DNA of 64,000 nt. Origin: Rs1 sp029027825. Lineage in GTDB: Bacteria > Pseudomonadota > Gammaproteobacteria > Pseudomonadales > Balneatricaceae. Below the pieces are notes generated by a model that saw only the letters and a list, made by a program, of their open reading frames with translations, had not been told where the DNA came from and ran no database searches. Location: positions 1,054,001-1,118,000 of the forward strand of contig CP093399.1 in NCBI GenBank assembly GCA_029027825.1. The letters run 5' to 3'. The position numbers and the translations under genes were made by a program. Positions 9,181 through 17,585 of the stretch are shown one piece after another (position 1 is the stretch's first letter; each line of letters starts with the position of its first letter).

Positions 9181-11310
9181 ATGCTAGAAAAGTCGCTAAA
9201 AGTTCTAAAAGACGTGTTTGGTTATGACGGTTTCAGGGCTGCGCAACAAGAGATTATTCAAAGTGTGGTCGAAGGCCGGGACACTTTGGTTATTATGCCG
9301 ACCGGTGGTGGTAAATCTATCTGCTATCAACTGCCAGCGCTATTGAGATCAGGCACAGCTGTGGTTGTATCTCCGCTAATTGCACTGATGCACGACCAAG
9401 TGACAGCGCTCTCGCAATTAGGTATCAATGCCGCCTACCTTAACTCGTCATTAGATTACAATATTCAACATGAAGTTGAACAGCAACTGCTACGTGGGGA
9501 ATTGGATTTATTATATATCGCCCCCGAGCGTTTACTGCAGCCAAAAACATTCCAGATGTTGGCTCAATGCGATGTCGCTTTAATCGCAATTGATGAAGCG
9601 CACTGTGTCTCGCAATGGGGCCATGATTTTAGGCCCGAATATCTTAAAATTGCCCAGTTTGCCAACAACTTTCCCAATGCGCCGCGGATCGCTTTAACTG
9701 CCACCGCCGACTCTCGCACTCAACTTGAGATCGAGCAGCGTCTTGAACTGCGCAATACCAATATTTTCATCCAAGGTTTTGATCGCCCCAACATCCGCTA
9801 TCGCATTGGTCAAAAAGACCGGGCCAGAGAACAGCTATTGGCTTTTATTCAATCGGAGCATCCGCAAGATGCGGGGATCGTTTATTGCCTTTCTCGCAAG
9901 CGGGTGGAAGAAACAGCCGCCTGGCTCTGCACTAAAGGGTTGAATGCTCTTCCTTATCACGCGGGTCTAGCGGCTAAGTTGAAACAGCATCACCAGCATC
10001 GCTTTTTAACGGAAGACAAGGTGATCATTGTCGCTACGATTGCTTTTGGGATGGGGATAGATAAACCAAATGTGCGCTTTGTCGCCCATTTAGACTTGCC
10101 GAAAAGTATTGAGGCCTACTATCAAGAGACTGGAAGAGCAGGGCGTGATGGACAGCCTGCTAATGCTTGGATGGTGTATGGTTTACAAGATGTGGTGTTC
10201 TTACGCCAGATGGTCGAGGGTTCTCAAGCGCCGGATGAAATTAAGCAGGTCGAGCGGCAAAAATTGGAAGCGATCCTAGGCTTGTGTGAAATTACCAGTT
10301 GTCGGCGACAAGTGCTACTGAGCTATTTTGGCGAAAGTGAACACCAGCCATGTGGCAACTGCGATAACTGTCTACAGCCGGTGCCCGTATGGGATGGCAC
10401 AGAAGCTGCACGCAAAGTACTGTCGGCTGTTTATCGAACGGGACAAAGCTTTGGCGTCAATCATATTGTCGATGTGTTAACCGGCAGTTTGACTGAGAAA
10501 GTGACGCAGTTTAATCATCAAAAATTGTCGATTTGGAATATTGGCAAAGAACTCAACAAGCAGCAGTGGCGCTCAGTGTTTCGGCAGTTAGTTGCCAGAA
10601 GCTACCTAGGTGTCGACTACGACCGTTTTGGTGTTCTAAAACTGACCGAAAAATGTCGGCCCTTATTGCGCGGTGAAGAGACTATAGAACTGCGCGAAGA
10701 TCTGCGGAAGCAAACCACACGCAGTAAATATGATAAAAAGAAAACTGTACAACATAAGCTTGACGCTGATGAGCATGTATTATGGGAGGCATTAAGAGCA
10801 TTACGTACCGATTTAGCCAAAGAACAGGATGTACCTCCCTACATCATATTCCACGATGCCACGCTAATGGAAATGGTGATGTATCGCCCTACTAGTCGCC
10901 AGCAGATGCAAAAAATAAGCGGCGTAGGAGAGCGAAAGCTCGAGCTGTATGGCGATGAGTTTTTAGCTGTGCTCAATGATCAAAATTCGTCGCATTTAGT
11001 TGTTGATAAGCAAAGTGAAGAGTCAATCGTGCTGTTTAAAACCGGAATGTTGATCAGCCAAGTTGCCAGTATGCAAAAGCTGTCAGTCAATGTGATCTAC
11101 AATCATTTAGCGACTGGGATCGCTAAAGGTGAATTAAGCGTCGATGAAGTGGTGGAGCTGCCGGAGTCAGAAATTCAATTAATTGAACAAGAAATATTGC
11201 TTTCGGAGGCGGCGAATGGTCGCGCTCTAAAACCGGTCTTTGAAGCGTTAGGCGGGGTGTATGATATAGCACTGATTCGCTGTGTCAGCATGGGGTTGCA
11301 ACACAAGTGA
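9181..11310 (+). CDS. recQ: ATP-dependent DNA helicase RecQ
   Basis: This 3'-5' superfamily 2 helicase acts in recombination and repair. Walker A is TGGGKS (41-46), the DEAH box is at 138-141 followed by CVSQWGHDFRPEY, and motif VI appears in YYQETGRAGRDG. The zinc cysteines (LCEITSCRRQ ... CGNCDNC), an RQC winged helix and an HRDC domain (about residues 530-610) follow. At 709 residues it is about 100 longer than E. coli RecQ. The extra C-terminal part (after about residue 615) looks like a helix-turn-helix extension seen in some RecQ proteins. YqaA starts 22 bases after the stop. Confidence 0.95.
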   Translation: MLEKSLKVLKDVFGYDGFRAAQQEIIQSVVEGRDTLVIMPTGGGKSICYQLPALLRSGTAVVVSPLIALMHDQVTALSQLGINAAYLNSSLDYNIQHEVEQQLLRGELDLLYIAPERLLQPKTFQMLAQCDVALIAIDEAHCVSQWGHDFRPEYLKIAQFANNFPNAPRIALTATADSRTQLEIEQRLELRNTNIFIQGFDRPNIRYRIGQKDRAREQLLAFIQSEHPQDAGIVYCLSRKRVEETAAWLCTKGLNALPYHAGLAAKLKQHHQHRFLTEDKVIIVATIAFGMGIDKPNVRFVAHLDLPKSIEAYYQETGRAGRDGQPANAWMVYGLQDVVFLRQMVEGSQAPDEIKQVERQKLEAILGLCEITSCRRQVLLSYFGESEHQPCGNCDNCLQPVPVWDGTEAARKVLSAVYRTGQSFGVNHIVDVLTGSLTEKVTQFNHQKLSIWNIGKELNKQQWRSVFRQLVARSYLGVDYDRFGVLKLTEKCRPLLRGEETIELREDLRKQTTRSKYDKKKTVQHKLDADEHVLWEALRALRTDLAKEQDVPPYIIFHDATLMEMVMYRPTSRQQMQKISGVGERKLELYGDEFLAVLNDQNSSHLVVDKQSEESIVLFKTGMLISQVASMQKLSVNVIYNHLATGIAKGELSVDEVVELPESEIQLIEQEILLSEAANGRALKPVFEALGGVYDIALIRCVSMGLQHK

Positions 11311-11331
11311 TAGTGGCGATACGCTGACATC

Positions 11332-11748
11332 ATGCAATATGAACTATGGGGTTTGTTCGCCAGTAGTTTACTGGCTGCAACGCTGCTGCCAGGGGGCTCG
11401 GAAATTGGCTTAGCTTGGCTGGTCAGCCAAACGCAGATCCCTATCTGGCAATTACTATTGACTGCCATCGTCGGCAACAGTCTAGGGGGTATCATCACCT
11501 TTGCCAGCGGCTGGCTGATTAGCCGCTATTATCCTGCTAAAATATTCAATCACTCGCGGCAACTCAGGGCTAAACAGTGGCTGCAAAACAAGGGCGCTAT
11601 ACTGCTATTATTTTCCTGGCTGCCGATAATCGGCGACCCGCTTTGCCTGATAGCAGGCTGGTTGAGGCTCAATGCTGTGCAGTGTTGTACTTTTATTGTT
11701 TTAGGTAAGGCTGCCCGCTACTGGGTGATCGTAGTCTTTTTCGCTTAA
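11332..11748 (+). CDS. YqaA family membrane protein (DedA/SNARE-associated superfamily)
   Basis: A small 138-residue inner-membrane protein with four or so hydrophobic segments. LFASSLLAATLLPGGSEIGLAWLV and the glycine-rich re-entrant loop GNSLGGIITFASGWLISRY are typical of YqaA. ATG 11332 has no strong ribosome site. It sits 22 bases behind recQ and may be read with it. Relatives in the DedA superfamily act in envelope lipid handling; for YqaA itself no precise role can be given. Confidence 0.8.
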   Translation: MQYELWGLFASSLLAATLLPGGSEIGLAWLVSQTQIPIWQLLLTAIVGNSLGGIITFASGWLISRYYPAKIFNHSRQLRAKQWLQNKGAILLLFSWLPIIGDPLCLIAGWLRLNAVQCCTFIVLGKAARYWVIVVFFA

Positions 11749-11872
11749 ACTGCACATCGCAAACGCTTCAGAAAACACTGCAAGTCATATCCTGTTAATG
11801 GTGCATGGACAAATTCGGTGTGGGAATGTTTTGTGTTTAGATCCTTGTTTAAGTCATTGACTAGATAGCAGT

Positions 11873-12778
11873 TTAAGAGAGTAAAAATAGCGCCGCTGTA
11901 CCTGAAACCGCCAATATTGCCCCTATCCAAGCGCTTGCAGCCGGCGGATTTTTCATTATAACCCACAAGATAGGGAGTGCCACAACCGGTGAAATTGATG
12001 AGAGTGTCGATATGATACCGGTATCTCCGCCTTTAAGCCCGAAAAGTAGCAGTGACATTCCAAGGCCCATAGCTAAGAAACCGCTGATGCTTATTTGCAT
12101 AAAGTGGCGGGTGTTGATGGCTACTTTTGTTTGCTTCTGCTGCTTCGGTCGGTAGCTATTAGCTAAGGCGACAGCCCATAGACAAAGCGCGGCAATACCA
12201 ACTCGCATGGCGCTGGCTGCGATCGGATCTATTCCCGATTCCATAGCGGGTCTGATTAAAATTAAACTGATCGCCTGACAGAGAGCCGAAGAGAGAGTGA
12301 TGGCGACGGCGATTAACAGTCTGCCCTGAGTTTCTTCTAGAGCGTGGGTCTGCTTTCTATTGCGGCCAAAGGCGACTGCAATAATAACGCCGCTGGTTAT
12401 CATTATCGTGCCTACTAATACTGAAATAGGCAGCTTTTCATCTAAAAATAACCAACCTAGGAATATGGTAATAGGAGCGTTGAGCGCGAAAATAACCGAA
12501 TTTCGCCGCGGCCCCATCCGCTTAAGACCCCAAAAAAGTAAAGTGTCTCCTAGAAAGATACCGACAAATGAACTGACCACAATTATCAGCCACCAGTCTA
12601 AAAGCTCAGGTTGTAAGCGATCAGTAGCGAGAGTGATAGTGGCCAACATTAAAAATACGATCGACATGCGCCACATATTAAAGCGAGTAGCGCCTAGCGC
12701 CTTGACCGCCTGCACAGAAAAAAAGGGCGAAAGTGCGAAGCAAATTCCAGCGCCTAGTGCAGCGAGTTGATAAATCAT
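11873..12778 (-). CDS. EamA/DMT-type transporter
   Basis: The 301-residue protein has ten predicted membrane segments in two EamA repeats, starting MIYQLAALGAGICFALSPFFS, with the second repeat from about residue 155 (LLIAVAITLSSALCQAISLIL). DMT superfamily members export metabolites such as amino acids across the inner membrane; the substrate is unknown. It converges on yqaA with 125 bases between. Confidence 0.85.
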   Translation of the reverse strand: MIYQLAALGAGICFALSPFFSVQAVKALGATRFNMWRMSIVFLMLATITLATDRLQPELLDWWLIIVVSSFVGIFLGDTLLFWGLKRMGPRRNSVIFALNAPITIFLGWLFLDEKLPISVLVGTIMITSGVIIAVAFGRNRKQTHALEETQGRLLIAVAITLSSALCQAISLILIRPAMESGIDPIAASAMRVGIAALCLWAVALANSYRPKQQKQTKVAINTRHFMQISISGFLAMGLGMSLLLFGLKGGDTGIISTLSSISPVVALPILWVIMKNPPAASAWIGAILAVSGTAALFLLS

Positions 12779-13231
12779 AAATAGAGATCCTAGAAATTAG
12801 CTCGTTCAGATAAACTTAACAATGCCTACAATATCTGGTTGATAGCGTCGCTAAATGTCATGAAAGTCGTTGTGGAATAGTGCGGTTACTTGGTAAAGAA
12901 ATAAAAATTTATAGCATCGAGAACGCAGCCAGGCTGCTATTATTGGCTCAATATAGCGTTGTCATACAGTAAAAATAAACTTGTTAAGTTAAGCTGTCGA
13001 AGATGAGTGCTACTTTTTATAGGCAGCCATTTCACATGTTGATCTTTGCTGATTAATTGTTGAGCAGAAAATAATACAATGCAGAATATAACAATTTTGG
13101 CGAGGCTAAAAGTCTAATCATATCTATTTGCTATAGTATTTTTTTATACCGGAGCCATAGAAAGTTATTGCTATTGACGGGAGTGATTAGTTGCTGGAAA
13201 AGCGTCAGTGAGTGGAGGATTAAGGGGCTAA

Positions 13232-13269
13232 AAAAGTGCAGCAAAAACAATATCGCCAGCTGCACTTTT
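13232..13269 (-). terminator. Rho-independent terminator, probably for apt
   Basis: An 11-bp perfect stem (AAAAGTGCAGC / GCTGCACTTTT, 13232-13242 and 13259-13269) with a 16-base loop. Read on the minus strand the stem is followed by TTTTTTAG, so it would end leftward transcripts from apt. It lies 216 bases past the apt stop because a family B element sits between. Confidence 0.75.
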
Positions 13270-13281
13270 GGCTTACTTTAT

Positions 13282-13443
13282 ACCTGAATCCGTGACTTCA
13301 AAGTAAATACAGAGTGTAAGATATTGTTTCTACAGTGGAATTGAAAAATCTTAACTGCACCCTTAGGTTCAGTGGGTATTTTTCTAACCGCTGTAGAATC
13401 AAGAGCTTGCGCTATGTGGTGCAGTGAAGTCACTGATTCAGGT
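13282..13443 (+). mobile_element. Family B repeat (MITE-like), full-length copy
   Basis: A 162-bp element with inverted ends ACCTGAATCCGTGACTTC and GAAGTCACTGATTCAGGT (one mismatch), flanked by the 3-bp direct repeat TAT. It carries no ORF. It is nearly identical to the copy at 20651-20812, which implies recent movement. Other copies: 16980, 45566 (reversed), 47484, 47798, 62168, and a worn one at 30255. Confidence 0.88.
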
Positions 13444-13485
13444 TATAGTGAATAAAAGGCGTGAATAATTGACAGTTTTCCGCGC

Positions 13486-14028
13486 TTATAGCCCTTCGTA
13501 TGCTAATAAAGTAAAAACGGGAATACCTGCGTCTTCCAATAACTTAGCACCCTGTAAGTCTGGTAAATTTATCATCGCAGCGCTCTCCACCACGGCTGCG
13601 CCCAGTTTTTTAATTAAAGTGCAAGCGGCCAATAGTGTGCCACCGGTGGCGATTAGATCATCAAAGACTAATACTTTATCACCGGCAGTCACTGCATCGA
13701 CTTGCATTTCGATTTCAGCAGTGCCGTACTCTAATTTGTACTCTTGGCGTACAGTTGCACCGGGAAGCTTACCTTTCTTTCTCACTAGCACTAAAGGTAG
13801 GCCAAGTTGATAGGCCATGATCGAGGCGACTAAAAAACCGCGGGCATCAATACAGGCGATATGAGTGATATCCGCATCGATATAACGTTGAATAAAAGCA
13901 TCAGAAACCATTCTTAGTGCCTTTGGGTCTTTAAAAATAGGAGTGATATCGCGAAACATGACCCCTTCTTCTGGCCAGTTTTCGATTGATCGAACAACTG
14001 ATTTTACGTAACATTCATCGAAGGACAT
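13486..14028 (-). CDS. apt: Adenine phosphoribosyltransferase
   Basis: The enzyme makes AMP from adenine and PRPP (purine salvage, cytosol). The PRPP-binding loop VLVFDDLIATGGTLLAA lies at about residues 119-135 and the family block GVMFRDITPIFKDPKALRMV near the N-terminus. At 180 residues the length is normal (E. coli 183). ATG at 14026-14028 is the only good start. The probable terminator is displaced by a family B element inserted behind the stop codon. Confidence 0.95.
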   Translation of the reverse strand: MSFDECYVKSVVRSIENWPEEGVMFRDITPIFKDPKALRMVSDAFIQRYIDADITHIACIDARGFLVASIMAYQLGLPLVLVRKKGKLPGATVRQEYKLEYGTAEIEMQVDAVTAGDKVLVFDDLIATGGTLLAACTLIKKLGAAVVESAAMINLPDLQGAKLLEDAGIPVFTLLAYEGL

Positions 14029-14203
14029 GTAAGAGCCTTAAATCTAAGTAGTGAGAATTGGAGGCAGCTATAGCGCTTTATAACTTTTCAAATCGAGGTT
14101 ATAAAAAAAAATTTAGATGCCTTTGCACTATACACCTGACTAGGTAATAGCGCTGTCTTTATTGTCGGTAAATGCAGCAGTGGGCGAGGGGGCCTAAGTT
14201 TAG

Positions 14204-14947
14204 CTAAGCGTTGCTCTTGCCATGGCTCAAATTTAACAGTGCTTTGAAGTCTAGAATTTCAATTTCTTTATTTTCGACCACCAAAAAATCACTTTTTTGC
14301 AGTCTAGTTAATACTCGGCTGACCGTTTCCACCGTTAGACCTAAATAGTTACCTATTTCATTACGGGACATCGAGAGACGAAAACGTGATTCGGAAAAGC
14401 CTCGAGCTTTGAATCTATTAGATAGACGCAGCAAAAAAGTGGCAAGACGCTCATCCGCACTTTTATTGGCCAGTAGTTCAAGCATGTGTTGCTCGTTACA
14501 AATTTCCTTGCTCATGGTCTTGAGAATTTGGCGGCGCAGTTTTGGCATCCCCGCAGACAAATTATCCAGTTGCTCGAAATCTACCTGACAGACAGTAGAG
14601 GTTTCCAACACTTTGATTGAATCTTGACAAATTCCAGTATCAATAGCGTTGAGACCGATTAAATCGCCGGGAAAGTAGAATCCGGTGATCCGCTCTTCGC
14701 CATCGCAACTGGTTGTATAAGTTTTTACACTACCGGTTTTTATAGCGAAAACAGAGCGGAACTTGTCTCCTTGTACGCTTAGATTATGGCCTTTAGGTAA
14801 GGGCTTACCACGATCGATTATCTCATCAAGCTTAGACATTTCAGACATATCTAATGAAACCGCCATACACAGAGAATTGAGATTACAATTGCAGCAGTGT
14901 TGACTTGATTTAGACGGTATATTGATGGCAGATATTTTGTGATTCAA
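14204..14947 (-). CDS. fnr: FNR/Anr-type oxygen-sensing transcription regulator
   Basis: A 247-residue Crp/Fnr protein. Three N-terminal cysteines have FNR spacing (Cys18-x2-Cys21-x5-Cys27, with an extra Cys19), and the fourth ligand is in STVCQVDF, matching E. coli Cys122; together these bind an oxygen-labile [4Fe-4S] cluster. The recognition helix region EIGNYLGLTVETVSRVLTRLQ is nearly that of FNR, so TTGAT-N4-ATCAA sites are expected. The start appears to be TTG at 14945-14947, because no ATG precedes the cysteine cluster. It should switch genes between aerobic and oxygen-poor conditions. Confidence 0.93.
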   Translation of the reverse strand: MNHKISAINIPSKSSQHCCNCNLNSLCMAVSLDMSEMSKLDEIIDRGKPLPKGHNLSVQGDKFRSVFAIKTGSVKTYTTSCDGEERITGFYFPGDLIGLNAIDTGICQDSIKVLETSTVCQVDFEQLDNLSAGMPKLRRQILKTMSKEICNEQHMLELLANKSADERLATFLLRLSNRFKARGFSESRFRLSMSRNEIGNYLGLTVETVSRVLTRLQKSDFLVVENKEIEILDFKALLNLSHGKSNA

Positions 14948-15218
14948 ATTTATTACTCAAATTATTGATTGTGTGATTTTAACTGATTAGTTCAGCCAAT
15001 ATATTATATAATAACGCTGATGTTACAAAATTCCGAAGTAAATCTCTGCTTTACTTCAATGAGTATCAATTAAGTCTACACTAGTTAATTGTTTATTAAC
15101 TGCAGCTGAATGATTGTTGTAATGGTTTATAAATTTGACTGATTTGATTGAAAATTCACCTATTAGTCTATGGTTCTTGTTAGTTCTGCAAAAATTGAAA
15201 TTAAATGAAGAGGTAAAT

Positions 15219-16022
15219 ATGTGTCGTTGGTTGGCGTATTCAGGTGAAGCTATATATTTAGAAAAATTAATCGAGAATCCCTGTAATTCTCTGATTAAAC
15301 AAAGTTTGCATGCGTCTGAGTCGAAAACAGCGATTAATGGAGACGGATTTGGGCTTGGATGGTACGGTGCGAAACCTTATCCAGGAATTTATCGTGAAAT
15401 ACTGCCAGCTTGGGCCGATCAAAACCTGATTAGTTTGTGTAGACAGTTAAGTTCGCAGTTATTTTTTGCGCATGTTCGCGCCTCAACAGGTACTTTTACC
15501 AGTCGAGCTAACTGTCATCCGTTCAGTTTTGATAATTGGATGTTTATGCACAATGGTCAAATAGCCGAGTACGAAAAAGTCCGCAGGGACATAGAAAACC
15601 TTATTCCCGATTACTACTACTCAGGTCGAGAGGGAACAACGGATAGTGAGGCGCTCTTCCTCGCCCTCTATCATTTCGGATTAAATGAAGATCCTATTGC
15701 CGCCGTGTCAAAACTTTGTAATAAAGTGAATCAATTAATGAAGGAAAAAGGGATTACTGGTGCGTTTAGATTTACCGCTAGCTTGAGTGACGGAAAATGC
15801 ATTTATGCTTTTCGATACTCCTCTGACAGCAGGGCGCCGAGTTTGTATTACAGAAACTCTGAGGGTGGGGTAGTGATAGCCTCTGAGCCTCTAGATGTTG
15901 CTGAAGATGAGTGGCAAGTGGTCGAGCCGGGAGAGGGGATAAAAATTTGTGAACAAAAGCAGCTGCAGCATTTTAAAATGGATATCAGCAAATGCGAGCC
16001 CGTGGCAGCCACAGCCAGCTAG
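15219..16022 (+). CDS. Class II glutamine amidotransferase (YafJ-like)
   Basis: A 267-residue Ntn-hydrolase-type amidotransferase. The start is fixed by the need for Cys2 as N-terminal nucleophile (MCRWLAYSG; ATG 15219, with GAGGT upstream); the frame is open further up to 15135. INGDGFGLGWYG, FFAHVRASTGT, NCHPF and MFMHNGQI are the glutaminase motifs. It releases ammonia from glutamine for an unknown acceptor. The stop (16020-16022) is immediately followed by an inverted-repeat end (CTGAACAAGTCCCGCAT). Confidence 0.88.
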   Translation: MCRWLAYSGEAIYLEKLIENPCNSLIKQSLHASESKTAINGDGFGLGWYGAKPYPGIYREILPAWADQNLISLCRQLSSQLFFAHVRASTGTFTSRANCHPFSFDNWMFMHNGQIAEYEKVRRDIENLIPDYYYSGREGTTDSEALFLALYHFGLNEDPIAAVSKLCNKVNQLMKEKGITGAFRFTASLSDGKCIYAFRYSSDSRAPSLYYRNSEGGVVIASEPLDVAEDEWQVVEPGEGIKICEQKQLQHFKMDISKCEPVAATAS

Positions 16023-16496
16023 CTGAACAAGTCCCGCATTTTTCAGCGGTCTGTACCGAGGAATTTTTTGCAGGTAGTTAATGGCTATTAGTATGTTTGC
16101 AGTTGTTTCCTTATATTATGAACTTACCTAAAAATGACTTGTTGAGGCTGCTATCTAGTATGAAAGGTTGACTGGTTCAATCCTCAATCCTCGGCGCGGT
16201 TAATTTTTTGAATCATTAGCGCGCCGATTCTGCCAATGTGAAATTGCTAATAGCAAGAGTGGTTCGCTTGCAAACATCTATAGCTTTTTGTCGCACATAA
16301 CTATTTTAAAGTCGCTAGTAGATAGCATTCAGCGATACTCACTACATATAATTACTAGCATATCAAAATTATTTAGGCGCTGGCAAACGATGAGTTTTAA
16401 TCATGTTAATCGCCTATCAGTGGGCGCTCTGGTTTATTTTTCTAACTCAATATCGCTACTACTTACTCAGTAAATGACAGGGCTATAAAAGTAAAC

Positions 16497-16829
16497 CTGA
16501 TTGACCATCATACTCCGCTTGACTTGGCAACTGTCTAACAAAGTGATTAATTCCAAGCAGTTAAGCGAAGTTGTGATATGTTTTTAGCATTTAATAATGG
16601 TTTATATTATAGCCAGGTAATTTATTTGTAATTTTTTTTTTACTTTAGGTTAGTCTGTGAAGACACAGCACTAATCAGGTAGTGTTTTGTTTTTCCTCTG
16701 TGCAGCGCAGCGCCTCTGTGTCCTCTGTGGTGAAAATAATCTTTAAAGGATTGGTTTTACCACAGAGGACACAGAGAAGAGATTAAAAGTATCTTTTGCT
16801 GTGGCGGAGACACAGGGCTAATCAGGAAA
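16497..16829 (+). repeat. Family C repeat, copy 1 (about 334 bp)
   Basis: This block matches 40501-40834 over its whole length with small changes. It begins CCTGATTGACC and ends GGGCTAATCAGG (partly inverted ends). Inside are two facing arms, CCTCTGTGTCCTCTGTGGT (16713-16731) and ACCACAGAGGACACAGAG (16757-16774), that can form a long hairpin. No ORF was seen. Confidence 0.8.
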
Positions 16830-16979
16830 GTAAATGATGGCTCACCAATGACAATAGCAGAGCGTACTGCTGCCATATTCGGCTAGATATTCCCAGCAGT
16901 AAAATATAATAATAAAACTACCCTTATAAATAGAGAATAATCTTTGAAAAAGTCTCTCAAGATCCTAGAGAGGTCTCTG

Positions 16980-17047
16980 ACCTGAATCCGGGATTTCAAA
17001 GTGAATCAAGAGCTTGCGCTTTATGTGCAGTGAAGTCTAATTCAGGT
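16980..17047 (+). mobile_element. Family B repeat, short 68-bp form
   Basis: The ends are ACCTGAATCCG and AATTCAGGT, flanked by the 3-bp direct repeat CTG. It keeps both ends of the family but lacks most of the middle seen in the 162-bp copies, so it is an internally deleted form. Confidence 0.75.
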
Positions 17048-17149
17048 CTGAGCAAGTCAGATATGCCACTGGAGCACTGGGAAGATGCGGGACTTGTTCA
17101 GAGGTTTTTTAGCCGTACTGTTTTAGGGTAGCTAACTTAAGGTGAAAAT

Positions 17150-17422
17150 ATGGATGATGCCCAATTAATCGCAGCAGCTGAAATGTCTCCGTGTGTCGGT
17201 GTGTGTAAATCTGACGATATAACCGGTTGGTGTTTCGGCTGTGGGCGAACTACGATCGAGATCAAAGAGTGGTTAAGCTATGATGACAGTCAACGATTAA
17301 GCTTAGCCGCGCCGCTGGCAGAGCGGATCGGGCAATTAGTCGCTCGCAGAAGAGCGGCAAGAAATAGTGCCAAAACCGGCGGTCGTCGAGGCCGATCCCG
17401 CCCCCGTCCTAATAATGAATAA
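17150..17422 (+). CDS. DUF1289 family protein
   Basis: A 90-residue protein with the DUF1289 cysteine pattern SPCVGVCKSDDITGWCFGCGRTTIEIKEW (about 13-41), probably a small metal- or Fe-S-binding module. The last 25 residues are very rich in arginine (RRRAARNSAKTGGRRGRSR...), suggesting contact with nucleic acid or acidic surfaces. No function is established for the family. It stands alone, with hydantoinase-like hyuA 163 bases downstream. Confidence 0.85.
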   Translation: MDDAQLIAAAEMSPCVGVCKSDDITGWCFGCGRTTIEIKEWLSYDDSQRLSLAAPLAERIGQLVARRRAARNSAKTGGRRGRSRPRPNNE

Positions 17423-17585
17423 TCAGAGCACTTAGCTCCCCAATTCATTTATAGAATGGCGCTGTTGAGCGCAATCTTTAATTTAGTTGCTGAGTTTACC
17501 TAGCTTAGCGGTGATTATCGGGTGATTCACCAGCTGGGGTGTATATGGCTTGTTCGTATTTAAGCTTTTATCTAAGAGAGTAGTT

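Larger units (their letters stand above)
12779..13485. other. Intergenic region between EamA gene and apt
   Basis: These 707 bases hold no convincing gene. The left half is AT-rich and should contain the promoter of the EamA gene. The right half has a terminator-like hairpin (13232-13269) and a full-length family B element (13282-13443), annotated separately. Confidence 0.5.
16023..17101. repeat. Non-coding 1.08-kb segment bounded by inverted 17-mers
   Basis: CTGAACAAGTCCCGCAT at 16023-16039 is repeated exactly in inverse at 17085-17101. The size is that of an insertion sequence, but no transposase reading frame remains; the longest ORF inside is 61 codons without family features. The segment contains one 334-bp family C copy and a short family B copy. 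The same end sequence (ACCTCTGAACAAGTC) occurs at 28672-28752 and 52563. It may be an eroded insertion sequence. Confidence 0.55.

Noticed and set aside
16288..16473. 61-codon plus-strand ORF in the repeat-bounded segment
   Set aside because: It has no family features and no ribosome site, and lies in AT-rich non-coding DNA next to repeats.
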